In this document: positions 19,832-28,034 of the stretch, one piece after another
Numbering within the stretch: the stretch's first letter is position 1
Layout: each line of letters begins with the position of its first letter
Origin: Nitratireductor thuwali
Lineage (GTDB): Bacteria > Pseudomonadota > Alphaproteobacteria > Rhizobiales > Rhizobiaceae
Reading direction: 5' to 3'
NCBI RefSeq assembly: GCF_036621415.1
Contig: NZ_CP030941.1
Coordinates: 3,718,001-3,782,000 of the forward strand
DNA length: 64,000 nt
Notes under the pieces: model-generated
What the model was told of the DNA's origin: nothing
What the model saw: the letters and a program-made list of their open reading frames with translations, nothing else
Databases searched by the model: none
Program-made: the position numbers and the translations under genes

Positions 19832-21349
19832 ATGTCGAGTGAACCGATGCTCCGCGTCGAAAATCTCACCAAGCGCTTCCCTGGCGCACTGGCGCTCGAT
19901 GCGGTCGATTTCAGCCTCAAGGCGGGCGAGGTGCACGCGCTTCTGGGCGAAAACGGCGCCGGCAAATCGACGCTGATCAAGTGCCTTACCGGCGCTTATC
20001 GCCGCGACAGCGGCGAGATCGTATTGGACGGGCGGCCGGTCGATCCCCGCGATACGTTCGACGCGCAAGAGCTGGGGATCGGCACCGTCTATCAGGAGGT
20101 CAACCTCCTGCCCAATCTCACCGTTGCAGAAAACCTCTTCATGGGCCGTCAACCGCTACGCTTCGGCATGGTCGACACGCGTTCCATGAACCGCGACGCC
20201 CGGCGGATGCTGGCCCAATACGGGCTGGAAATCGATGTCGCCCGCGAACTCTCCGCCTATTCCGTAGCCGTCCAGCAGATCGTCGCCATCGCCCGCGCCG
20301 TCGACCTTTCAGGCAAGGTGCTGATCCTCGACGAGCCGACCGCCAGCCTCGATGCGCATGAAGTGCGGATGGTCTTCGACATCGTGCGCTCGCTGCGCGA
20401 AAAGGGGCTGGGAATCATCTTCATCACCCACTTCCTCGACCAGGTGTTCGAGATATCCGACCGCCTCACCGTGCTGCGCAACGGCCGCCTCGTCGGCACC
20501 CGCGCGATCGCCGAGACGGAAAGGCTCGATCTGGTCACGATGATGCTGGGCCATGAGCTTTCCCAGGAAACGCGGGAACACGCGGCCGAGCGCGGCGGCG
20601 AACCGGAGACGCGCTTTCGCTTCCGTGGGTTCGGCAGGGCAGGGAGCATCGCACCCTTCGACCTGGACATCGGGCGAGGCGAGGTGGTCGGCATGGCCGG
20701 GCTTCTGGGGTCGGGACGGACCGAGACGGCCGAGGTCATTTTTGGCGTTCGCCCCCACGACAGCGGCGATGCCGAGATGGACGGCAAGCCCCTCAGCCTG
20801 ACCTCGCCGCGCAAGGCCATAGCCGCAGGCCTCGGCTTTTGTCCCGAGGACCGCAAGACTGATGGCATCGTCGGCGATCTTTCGGTGCGCGAGAACATCG
20901 TCCTGGCGCTCCAGGCCCGACGCGGCTGGGCACGGCCGCTTTCGGCGCGCGAGCAGAACGCTCTGGCCGACCGCTTCATCAAGGCGCTCGACATCCGCAC
21001 TTCGGACCGCGAAAAGCCGATCAGGTTGCTGTCGGGCGGCAATCAGCAGAAGGCGATCCTGGCGCGCTGGCTCGCCACGGAACCGCAACTGCTCATCCTC
21101 GACGAGCCGACCCGTGGGATCGACGTTGGCGCTCATGCCGAGATCATAAGGCTGATCGAGGATTTGTGCGCCGAGGGCATGTCCCTCCTTGTGATCTCGT
21201 CCGAGCTCGAGGAACTCGTCGCCTATGCACGCCGCATCGTCGTGCTGCGTGACCGGGAGCACGTGGCAGAACTTGCCGGCGCCGAGATCAACACGGACAG
21301 CATCGTTCGCGCGATCGCCGCGGACGCAACTGCGGAGGTCGGGGCATGA
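19832..21349 (+). CDS. ytfR: Sugar ABC transporter ATPase (YtfR-like)
   Basis: A 505-residue protein with two ABC ATPase domains. The first (residues about 7-245) has Walker A GENGAGKST (39-47), Walker B KVLILDEPTASLD and an unusual C-loop, YSVAVQQ, instead of LSGGQ. The second (about 265-500) has the degenerate Walker A GLLGSGRTE and a proper LSGGNQQK plus LLILDEPTRGID. This one-active-one-degenerate pattern is normal for carbohydrate ABC ATPases of the RbsA/XylG/YtfR class. It ends with a 4-bp overlap (ATGA) with the first permease gene and follows a repeat-containing intercistronic gap. Confidence 0.93.
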   Translation: MSSEPMLRVENLTKRFPGALALDAVDFSLKAGEVHALLGENGAGKSTLIKCLTGAYRRDSGEIVLDGRPVDPRDTFDAQELGIGTVYQEVNLLPNLTVAENLFMGRQPLRFGMVDTRSMNRDARRMLAQYGLEIDVARELSAYSVAVQQIVAIARAVDLSGKVLILDEPTASLDAHEVRMVFDIVRSLREKGLGIIFITHFLDQVFEISDRLTVLRNGRLVGTRAIAETERLDLVTMMLGHELSQETREHAAERGGEPETRFRFRGFGRAGSIAPFDLDIGRGEVVGMAGLLGSGRTETAEVIFGVRPHDSGDAEMDGKPLSLTSPRKAIAAGLGFCPEDRKTDGIVGDLSVRENIVLALQARRGWARPLSAREQNALADRFIKALDIRTSDREKPIRLLSGGNQQKAILARWLATEPQLLILDEPTRGIDVGAHAEIIRLIEDLCAEGMSLLVISSELEELVAYARRIVVLRDREHVAELAGAEINTDSIVRAIAADATAEVGA

Positions 21350-22371
21350 ATGCAGAGACATTTGGCTCTGTTCGCCGTTTTCTGCCGCAGATCGTGGCGC
21401 TGGTCGCCATTCTGGCGATCAACACCGCCATGTTTCCCGGCTTCCTCGACATCACAGTGCAGAACGACCGGCTTTATGGAAGCCTGATCGACATCCTGAA
21501 CCGCGGTGCCCCTGTGGCCCTGCTCGCCATCGGCATGACGCTGGTCATCGCGACCAAGGGCATTGACCTGTCGGTCGGTGCGGTCATGGCCATATGCGGC
21601 GCGGTTGCCGCATCGGAGGTCGCCAGCGGCGGCAGCGTCGCGGCGGCCGTCTCCGCGGCGCTCGTCGTCGGCGTGGCCTGCGGGGCCTGGAACGGCATGC
21701 TGGTCGCGGTGCTGGGCATCCAGCCGATCGTCGCGACGCTCATCCTGATGGTCGCCGGGCGCGGCATAGCGCAGCTGATCACCGAAGGCGTCATCCTGAC
21801 CTTCAACAATGAGGGTCTCGCCTTCTTCGGCAGCGGTTCGATTTTCGCGCTGCCCGTACCGGTGCTGCTGTGGATCGGCATGGGCCTGCTCGTCGCTTTC
21901 GTCGTCCGCCGCACCGCGCTGGGGCTCCTGATCGAAGCCATCGGCGTCAATCGCCGCGCAGCCACGCTGAGCGGCGTCAACAGCCGCGTGCTGTTGATAA
22001 CAGTCTATATGGTGTCCGGCCTGTGCGCGGCGATTGCCGGCATCATCGCCGCCGCCGACATTCGCGGCGCCGATGCCAACAATGCCGGCCTGTGGCTTGA
22101 GCTGGACGCCATCCTGGCCGTGGTGCTGGGGGGCACCTCGCTGCTGGGCGGCCGTTTCACGCTCCTGGGTTCCCTCATCGGCGCCATGATCATCCAGTCG
22201 ATCAATACCGGCATTCTCAGTTCCGGCTTCCCGCCCGAGTTCAACCTCATCATCAAGGCCGTCATCATTCTCCTCATCCTGGTCATCCAGTCGCCCGCGC
22301 TTCGCACGTTCCTGGTGTTTTGGCGGGCCCCGAAGGAGGAAGTCTTCGACAAGGAGCAATCGGCGCCATGA
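21346..22371 (+). CDS. ytfT: Sugar ABC transporter permease (YtfT-like)
   Basis: A 341-residue membrane protein of the ribose-type permease family (BPD_transp_2). About ten hydrophobic segments are visible. The family signatures 'LYGSLIDILNRGAPVALLAI', then 'MTLVIATKGIDLSVGAVMAI' and 'NNAGLWLELDAILAVVLGGT' followed by SLLGGRF are clear. It overlaps the ATPase gene by 4 bp at its start and the second permease gene by 4 bp at its end, so translation is probably coupled. It should form the membrane channel with the YjfF-like partner. Confidence 0.93.
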   Translation: MNAETFGSVRRFLPQIVALVAILAINTAMFPGFLDITVQNDRLYGSLIDILNRGAPVALLAIGMTLVIATKGIDLSVGAVMAICGAVAASEVASGGSVAAAVSAALVVGVACGAWNGMLVAVLGIQPIVATLILMVAGRGIAQLITEGVILTFNNEGLAFFGSGSIFALPVPVLLWIGMGLLVAFVVRRTALGLLIEAIGVNRRAATLSGVNSRVLLITVYMVSGLCAAIAGIIAAADIRGADANNAGLWLELDAILAVVLGGTSLLGGRFTLLGSLIGAMIIQSINTGILSSGFPPEFNLIIKAVIILLILVIQSPALRTFLVFWRAPKEEVFDKEQSAP

Positions 22372-23354
22372 ATTCCCGCTACCTGCCGCTGGCGGCCACC
22401 ACCGCGATCTTCGTGATTGCCTATGCGCTCTGTTACGCCCAGTTCCCCGCCATGCTGTCGACGCGGGTGATCGGCAATCTGCTGACCGACAACGCCTTTC
22501 TGGGCATCGCCGCCGTCGGTATGACATTCGTGATCCTGTCGGGCGGAATCGATCTTTCGATTGGCTCCGTCATTGCCTTCACCACGGTGTTCATCGCCGT
22601 TGTTCTGGCTAACAGCTCGATGCATCCGCTGACCGTCTTCGCGCTCGCGCTTGTCATCACGACCTTGTTCGGCGCGACCATGGGGGCGATCATCCATTAT
22701 CTGGAGATGCCGCCCTTCATCGTCACGCTGGCGGGCATGTTCCTGGCGCGCGGCATGGCCTTTGTTCTTTCGACCGACTCGATCCCTATCGCCCATGAGT
22801 TCTACGGCGTCCTGCAGTCGCTCTACTGGCGGATGCCGGGCGGCGGCCGCCTGACGCTGATCGGCGGCCTCATGCTGCTGGTGTTCATCGCGGGAATGGT
22901 GCTGGCCCATCGCACCCGCTTCGGCGCGAACGTCTACGCACTGGGAGGCGGCATCGCCACGGCGCGGCTGATGGGCGTTTCGGTGGGCAACACGACGATC
23001 GCCATCTATGCGCTCTCGGGCCTTCTTGCGGGGCTCTCGGGCATCGTCTTCTCGCTCTACACGACAGCAGGCTATTCCCTTGCCGCCGTCGGCGTCGAGC
23101 TTGACGCCATAGCCGCCGTCGTCATCGGAGGAACGCTTCTGACCGGCGGCAGCGGCTTTGTCGCAGGCACTCTGCTTGGCATTCTCATCATGGGTCTGAT
23201 ACAGACCTACATCATCTTCGACGGCACGCTGTCCAGCTGGTGGACGAAGATCGTGATCGGGGTCTTGTTGTTCGTGTTCATCTTCCTGCAGAAAGGGATA
23301 CTCTGGGCGACGGCGCGCAAAGCCGCGGTGCCGGAGAATGCACATGGACGCTGA
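22368..23354 (+). CDS. yjfF: Sugar ABC transporter permease (YjfF-like)
   Basis: A 328-residue second permease of the ribose-type family. The ATG at 22368 overlaps the preceding stop (ATGA), an indication of translational coupling. 'FLGIAAVGMTFVILSGGIDL' followed by SIGSVI, and 'GVELDAIAAVVIGGTLLTGG' are the membrane-domain signatures. About nine hydrophobic segments. Having two different permease genes in addition to a double ATPase matches the YtfQ-YtfR-YtfT-YjfF galactofuranose system. The stop codon overlaps the next start by one base (TGATG). Confidence 0.92.
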   Translation: MNSRYLPLAATTAIFVIAYALCYAQFPAMLSTRVIGNLLTDNAFLGIAAVGMTFVILSGGIDLSIGSVIAFTTVFIAVVLANSSMHPLTVFALALVITTLFGATMGAIIHYLEMPPFIVTLAGMFLARGMAFVLSTDSIPIAHEFYGVLQSLYWRMPGGGRLTLIGGLMLLVFIAGMVLAHRTRFGANVYALGGGIATARLMGVSVGNTTIAIYALSGLLAGLSGIVFSLYTTAGYSLAAVGVELDAIAAVVIGGTLLTGGSGFVAGTLLGILIMGLIQTYIIFDGTLSSWWTKIVIGVLLFVFIFLQKGILWATARKAAVPENAHGR

Positions 23355-24106
23355 TGGGGCTCTTTGACACGGCACTTTCGCGGCCGCTGCGCCGCACCAG
23401 CCATTCGCATGTGGTGAACGAACTCGGGCGGGAGATCGTCTCCGGCGCAATCCCCATCGGCTCAATACTCCCGGGCGACAACGAACTCGCCGATCGCTTC
23501 AAGGTCTCAAGGACGGTCCTGAGGGAGGCGATGAAGACATTATCGGCCAAGGGCCTGATCGTGCCGCGCGCGCGCATCGGCACCAGGGTAACCGAGCGCA
23601 AGCAGTGGAACCTTTTCGACGCGGACGTCCTGTCCTGGCATCTGGAGCGCGGCTTCGACCGACTCTTCCTAATCCATTTGAGTGAGATGCGGCTTTCCTT
23701 TGAGCCAAGCGCGGCCGAGCTGGCGGCAAAGCGGGCCACGCCTGAAAATGTCCGCGCGCTGTTGCGCATAGCCGACGAGATGTCGTCGGCCGGAACGCCC
23801 GAGGATCTCATTCGCGCCGATCTGCAATTTCATCTGACGGTTCTGCAGGCCTGCGAGAATCCGTTCATGTACAATGTCGGCTCGCTTATCGAAGCAGCGC
23901 TCGTCGGTGCTTTCGGCTTGAGTTCTCCCGACCGGCCGTCGCGTGAATTCCAGGAGATCGGCCACTCGCACCACCTGATCGCCGAAGCCATCTCACGGCG
24001 CGACCCACCAGCCGCCGCCGAGGCCATGCGTCAGGTCATCCTCATCGGCCGTGACCACGCCCTGGGGCGCGTTGATGGTGGGAAAGCTCCGCCTGAGGCC
24101 GACTAA
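23354..24106 (+). CDS. FadR-subfamily GntR transcriptional regulator
   Basis: A 250-residue regulator with an N-terminal winged helix (about residues 8-80: 'NELGREIVSGAIPIGSILPG', then 'DNELADRFKVSRTVLREAMK', 'GLIVPRARIGTRVTE') and a C-terminal FCD sugar-acid/ligand-binding domain ('HLSEMRLSFEPSAAELAAKR', 'ADLQFHLTVLQACENPFMYN', 'GHSHHLIAEAISRRDPPAAA'). The FCD domain normally binds a metal through Asp/His residues, visible here as D-L-Q-F-H and H-x-H. Its ATG overlaps the last A of the permease stop, so it is translated as part of the transporter operon and probably regulates it. Its 3' end overlaps argC, on the opposite strand, by 4 bp. Confidence 0.92.
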   Translation: MGLFDTALSRPLRRTSHSHVVNELGREIVSGAIPIGSILPGDNELADRFKVSRTVLREAMKTLSAKGLIVPRARIGTRVTERKQWNLFDADVLSWHLERGFDRLFLIHLSEMRLSFEPSAAELAAKRATPENVRALLRIADEMSSAGTPEDLIRADLQFHLTVLQACENPFMYNVGSLIEAALVGAFGLSSPDRPSREFQEIGHSHHLIAEAISRRDPPAAAEAMRQVILIGRDHALGRVDGGKAPPEAD

Positions 24107-25038
24107 ACGCCCATGCCGCGCAGCATGAGGTTCATGTTCTGGACAGCCGCGCCGGACGCGCCCTTGCCGAGATTGTCGTAGACGGCGACCAGAAGGGCCT
24201 GCGCTCGTGCCTCGTTGACGAAAAGATGGAGGCGCATGGCATCGGTGCCGTTGAGCGCCTGCGGCTCCAGTGTCGGCGAACGTTCCATCGCCTCCAGCGG
24301 CGCGACCTCCACGACGCTTTCCTTCAGCCCGGCATAATGGTCGGCGATGGCCGCATGAAGCTCGGCGCCCGTCGGAACCTTGTCGAGAAGGGCCAATTGC
24401 AGGGGCACGACGGTGATCATGCCCTGGGCGAAGTCGCCCACCGCCGGCTGCATCAGCGCATCGCGCGAGAGCCCGGCATAGGCCTTGAGCTCCGGCAGGT
24501 GCTTGTGGTTCAGGGTCAGGCCATAGGGCAGGAATTCCGGCGCGTTCTCGCCCTGGCTCTCGTAATCCTCGATCATCGTGCGGCCGCCACCCGAATAGCC
24601 GGTAACGCCGTTGACCGTTACCGGGAAATCCGCCGGCAGCAGGCCGGCCTTCACCAGCGGGCGAAGCACGGCTATCGGTCCCTGCGGCCAGCAGCCGGGG
24701 TTGGCGACCCGTTTGGCATTGGCGATGGCATCCGCCTGCGCGGCCTCGATCTCGGCGAAACCATAGGTCCATCCGTCGGTCACCCGATGGGCGGTGGAGG
24801 CGTCGATCACGCGGGTCGTGTCGTTCTCGATCAGCGCAACGCTTTCACGCGCGGCATCGTCGGGCAGGCACAGGATTGCGATATCGGCCCGGTTGAGACA
24901 GTCCGCGCGCGCCGCGCGGTCCTTCCGCTGCTCGACCGGCACGGAGATGATCTCGATGTCCCTGCGTTCGACGAGCCGCGTTCTGATCTGCAGTCCCGTG
25001 GTGCCGTGTTCGCCGTCGATGAAGATTTTTGCCGTCAT
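24103..25038 (-). CDS. argC: N-acetyl-gamma-glutamyl-phosphate reductase (type 2)
   Basis: A 311-residue NADP-dependent enzyme that reduces N-acetylglutamyl phosphate in arginine biosynthesis. The N-terminus KIFIDGEHGTTGLQIRTRL is the cofactor-binding start, and the catalytic cysteine is Cys116 in ANPGCWPQG. 'GVTGYSGGGRTMIEDYE' and 'LNHKHLPELKAYAGLSRDAL' are typical. It is the short type-2 ArgC of alphaproteobacteria, not the 340-residue type 1. It lies downstream of agmatinase with a 91-bp gap and behind the ribosomal protein genes, an order conserved in rhizobia. Confidence 0.95.
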   Translation of the reverse strand: MTAKIFIDGEHGTTGLQIRTRLVERRDIEIISVPVEQRKDRAARADCLNRADIAILCLPDDAARESVALIENDTTRVIDASTAHRVTDGWTYGFAEIEAAQADAIANAKRVANPGCWPQGPIAVLRPLVKAGLLPADFPVTVNGVTGYSGGGRTMIEDYESQGENAPEFLPYGLTLNHKHLPELKAYAGLSRDALMQPAVGDFAQGMITVVPLQLALLDKVPTGAELHAAIADHYAGLKESVVEVAPLEAMERSPTLEPQALNGTDAMRLHLFVNEARAQALLVAVYDNLGKGASGAAVQNMNLMLRGMGV

Positions 25039-25129
25039 TGTCCTGGTCCGAAAAAGAGTCCGGTTTCAAATGGTTGAAACGTCGCGCTGAATCAATGCGA
25101 AAAGCGCGTGAATCGCCGCGTGAGGTCGG

Positions 25130-26074
25130 TTATCGCCGCTTTTCCGCCAGCAGGCCCAGATAATGCATGGCAACCGATGCGCCGGCGATGGCCGTGATGT
25201 CGGCATGGTCATAGGCGGGCGACACCTCGACGATGTCGGCGCCGACCACGTTAACCCCGCCAAGCTGGCGCAGCACGGACAGCATCTTGGCTGTCGAAGG
25301 CCCGCCTGCGACCGGCGTTCCGGTTCCGGGTGCGAAGGCGGGGTCAAGGCAGTCTATGTCGAAGGTGACATAGGTCGGCCGTTCGCCCACGCGCTGCCTT
25401 ATCGCCTCGGCAATCTCGCCGGCCCGCATCTCCTCGATCTCATGGCCCTGCAGCATCTGGATGCCGCAATCTTCAGGAGCGTGTGTGCGTATGCCGATCT
25501 GGATGGAGTGGGCCGCGTCGATGGTGCCGTCGCGCGCCGCGCGCCCGACGAAGGAGCCATGGTCGATGCGCTTGCCGTCGTCCGGCCATGTGTCCTGATG
25601 TGCGTCGAACTGGACGAGGGCGAGGGGGCCGTGCCTGGCTTCATGCGCCTTGAGCAGCGGCCAGGTCACGAAGTGATCTCCCCCGAGCGTCACCAGAAAG
25701 GCGCCTTCCGCGATGATGCCCGCCGCCTCCCGCTCGATCGTGGCCGGCGTCTCCTGATGATTGCCGTAATCGAGCAGGCAATCGCCATAATCGATCACCG
25801 CGAGCTTGTCGAACAGGTCGAGATGGAACGGGTATTGCGGATCGTTGTCGAAGATCGCCGAGGCCCGCCGGATGGCTTGCGGACCGAAACGCGCGCCCGG
25901 CCGGTTCGATACAGCCGCGTCGAACGGCACGCCCCAGACCACGGCATCGGCGCCCCTGACGTCCTTCGAATATTTGCGGCGCATGAAGGACAGCGCCCCG
26001 GCATAGGTGGGATCCTGCGCCGCGCCCACGGCGTGGCGTGCGGTGAAGGCATAATCGATGGATTTCGGCGGCAT
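25130..26074 (-). CDS. speB: Agmatinase (arginase/ureohydrolase family)
   Basis: A 314-residue binuclear manganese hydrolase. The metal ligands are visible as GGDHFVTWP, FDAHQDTW and FDIDCLDPAFAPGTGTPVAG, the three signatures of the ureohydrolase family. The specificity is called agmatinase because of 'YNRPGARFGP'-like sequence (here SNRPGARFGPQAIRRAS) and the HQDTW rather than HADIN pattern, but guanidinobutyrase or a related activity is possible. The ATG at 26074 is preferred (MPPKSIDYAFT); a farther ATG at 26137 would extend it by 21 residues. It lies between rpsI and argC, all leftward. Confidence 0.87.
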   Translation of the reverse strand: MPPKSIDYAFTARHAVGAAQDPTYAGALSFMRRKYSKDVRGADAVVWGVPFDAAVSNRPGARFGPQAIRRASAIFDNDPQYPFHLDLFDKLAVIDYGDCLLDYGNHQETPATIEREAAGIIAEGAFLVTLGGDHFVTWPLLKAHEARHGPLALVQFDAHQDTWPDDGKRIDHGSFVGRAARDGTIDAAHSIQIGIRTHAPEDCGIQMLQGHEIEEMRAGEIAEAIRQRVGERPTYVTFDIDCLDPAFAPGTGTPVAGGPSTAKMLSVLRQLGGVNVVGADIVEVSPAYDHADITAIAGASVAMHYLGLLAEKRR

Positions 26075-26225
26075 CCGGGCTCCTCGCTGCGGTCGGTTCG
26101 CGATGGCATGTGGCTTGCTGCGGTGCCCTTCTGTCAAGGCTGAGTTGCGTGTGGCGCCCGAATTTGTGCCGGACCGGCACCGCTGAGCGGTGGGGCGGCA
26201 GCTGCTGCTCCGATATCCGCCAACA

Positions 26226-26254
26226 AAAAAGCGGGCCCGAAGACCCGCTTTTCC
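26226..26254 (-). terminator. Rho-independent terminator after rpsI
   Basis: On the minus strand: a stem of AAGCGGGTC with GGCCCGCTT (one G-T pair) and a TTCG tetraloop, followed by six T. It lies 20 bp after the rpsI stop and before the agmatinase gene, separating ribosomal protein synthesis from the metabolic genes. Confidence 0.85.
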
Positions 26255-26273
26255 GCATCGATGATGATGAAGC

Positions 26274-26756
26274 TTAGCGCTTCGAGAACTGGAAGGAGCG
26301 GCGAGCCTTGGCCCGGCCGTACTTCTTGCGCTCCACCACGCGGCTGTCGCGGGTCAGGAAACCGCCCTTCTTGAGCACGGCGCGAAGCTCCGGCTCGTAG
26401 TGGGTGAGCGCCTTGGAGATGCCGTGGCGCACCGCGCCCGCCTGGCCCGACAGTCCGCCGCCGACAACCGTGGCGACGACATCGTACTGGCCGTTGCGGT
26501 TGGCCGCGATGATCGGCTGCTGCAGGATCATCTGCAGAACCGGCCGTGCGAAATAGGCGGCGAATTCCTTGCCGTTGACCGAGATCTTGCCCGTGCCCGG
26601 TTTCACCCAGACGCGCGCGATGGCGTTCTTGCGCTTGCCGGTGGCATAGGCGCGGCCCTGGGCGTCCAGCTTCTGGACATGAACCGGGGCTTCCGGCTGC
26701 ACGGCGGTCGCCTGCGTTGCCTCGCCCAGTTCCTGGAGAGAGTTGATTTCAGCCAT
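26274..26756 (-). CDS. rpsI: 30S ribosomal protein S9
   Basis: A 160-residue S9 protein with the alphaproteobacterial N-terminal extension (about 30 residues) before the conserved '[20 protein letters not shown]'. Later signatures are [19 protein letters not shown] and the C-terminal '[20 protein letters not shown]' followed by QFSKR, whose final Lys-Arg reaches the P-site tRNA. It overlaps rplM by 8 bp and is followed by a strong terminator. Confidence 0.98.
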   Translation of the reverse strand: MAEINSLQELGEATQATAVQPEAPVHVQKLDAQGRAYATGKRKNAIARVWVKPGTGKISVNGKEFAAYFARPVLQMILQQPIIAANRNGQYDVVATVVGGGLSGQAGAVRHGISKALTHYEPELRAVLKKGGFLTRDSRVVERKKYGRAKARRSFQFSKR

Positions 26757-27222
26757 ATGCCTTGACCCTTACGTTCTTCTTGCTCATCGCCGCAACGTCG
26801 AGCGTCTCGGGCTGCTGGGCGGTATGAGGATGATCGGCGCCTGCGTAGACGCGCAGATTCTTCATCTGGCGGCGGCCGAGCGGTCCACGGGGGATCATGC
26901 GCTCAATGGCCTTTTCGACCACGCGCTCGGGAAAACGGCCTTCAAGGATGTCGCGCGCGGTGCGCTCCTTGATGCCGCCCGGGTGGCCGGTGTGCCAGTA
27001 ATACTTCTTGTCCTGGTGCTTGTTGCCGGTGAACACCACCTTGCCCGCATTGATGATGATGACATTGTCGCCATCGTCCACATGCGGGGTGAAGGTGGGC
27101 TTGTGCTTGCCGCGCAGGCGGTTTGCTACGATGGTGGCGAGGCGCCCGACGACCAGCCCTTCGGCGTCGATCAGGATCCACTTCTTCTCCACCTCCGCAG
27201 GCTTCTGCGAAAAGGTTTTCAT
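26749..27222 (-). CDS. rplM: 50S ribosomal protein L13
   Basis: A 157-residue L13 protein, beginning [20 protein letters not shown] and containing '[20 protein letters not shown]', '[20 protein letters not shown]' and 'GMLP'-equivalent [20 protein letters not shown]. The ATG at 27222 is chosen over an upstream ATG that would add 34 residues with no resemblance to L13. It begins the rplM-rpsI operon, whose promoter is about 105 bp upstream. Confidence 0.98.
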   Translation of the reverse strand: MKTFSQKPAEVEKKWILIDAEGLVVGRLATIVANRLRGKHKPTFTPHVDDGDNVIIINAGKVVFTGNKHQDKKYYWHTGHPGGIKERTARDILEGRFPERVVEKAIERMIPRGPLGRRQMKNLRVYAGADHPHTAQQPETLDVAAMSKKNVRVKAYG

Positions 27223-27332
27223 GCGTTTATCCACTTCAAAAACCGGGCCGCGAGGCCGGGCGTTTCTTGTTGCTTGAACCGATGATCCTGGCGGACCCTC
27301 GAAACATCGAGGCCGTAGCCGCAATCTGCGGG

Positions 27333-27361
27333 CTTATAGAAGGCGTGCCGGATCAAGTCAA
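27333..27361 (-). promoter_or_regulatory. Strong sigma-70-type promoter of rplM-rpsI
   Basis: On the minus strand, TTGACT (27361-27356) and TATAAG (27338-27333) are separated by exactly 17 bp. Transcription should start near 27326, leaving a leader of about 100 nt before the rplM start, long enough for an autoregulatory site. This is the best consensus promoter in the window. Confidence 0.7.
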
Positions 27362-27436
27362 GCGCTAGAAAGGCGCTCATGGATTGGAAAAGTTAATGAA
27401 AACAACGTCTTGTATAAAAGGTATTATAGTACCACA

Positions 27437-27907
27437 CTATTTCCGGGCTGGTGGGATGGAATAGGTGCCCGTGGCGTGGGCCACCATCTCCTGGGCCTCG
27501 CCGGCCACGATGGCGACGTCGAACACCATGAGCGCCTTGCCGAGCTTCAGTATCCGGCACACGCCGTCGATGTCGCCGGCCTGGGCCTTGCGCATGAAAT
27601 TGATGTTGAGATTGGTTGTCACCGCCAGCGCCTTCCGCCCGATATGTGAAAGGGCGCAGACATAGCCGCCGATGTCGGCAAGCGTGAACAGGGCAGGGCC
27701 GGACACCGTGCCGCCCGGCCGCAAATGCCGTTCTCCGGCCGTAAGCCGCACCCGGCAGCCGCCCGGCCAGACCTCGACCGCACGGTACTCCGTATAGTCC
27801 GTATTGAGCTGCGGATAGACCTCCATCAGATAGGCATTCACCTCGTCGGCGCCCATGACCGGGGTCAAGGCCGGGGTCAGTGGCGGCTTTGCGGCCCTTA
27901 CGTCCAT
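27437..27907 (-). CDS. PaaI-family hotdog thioesterase
   Basis: A 156-residue acyl-CoA thioesterase of the hotdog fold. The motif 'RHLRPGGTVSGPALFTLADI', followed by GGYVCALSHIG, contains the region in which PaaI-like thioesterases place their catalytic Asp (here in TLADIGGY), and 'TTNLNINFMRKAQAGDIDG' is the second strand-pair signature. It lies just upstream of the rplM-rpsI operon on the same strand, an arrangement common in rhizobia. Acyl substrate unknown. Confidence 0.85.
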   Translation of the reverse strand: MDVRAAKPPLTPALTPVMGADEVNAYLMEVYPQLNTDYTEYRAVEVWPGGCRVRLTAGERHLRPGGTVSGPALFTLADIGGYVCALSHIGRKALAVTTNLNINFMRKAQAGDIDGVCRILKLGKALMVFDVAIVAGEAQEMVAHATGTYSIPPARK

Positions 27908-28034
27908 ACGGTATCCTCCCTTTGTCTCCTATTTCGCACTGCTGCCTCCCAAAGAAAAGACGCGCGCCGTACAATGGCACTGTAGTCGCCGCGTCCCCTA
28001 TGTTAGGTGATTTGGCCAAACAGGAGGAACGGAT

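Noticed and set aside
27410..27436. A perfect TATAAT on the minus strand just after the hotdog thioesterase gene, with a palindrome-like GGTA...TACC around it.
   Set aside because: No -35 box at a proper distance; the clear promoter at 27333-27361 better explains rplM transcription. The AT-rich run may just be intergenic.
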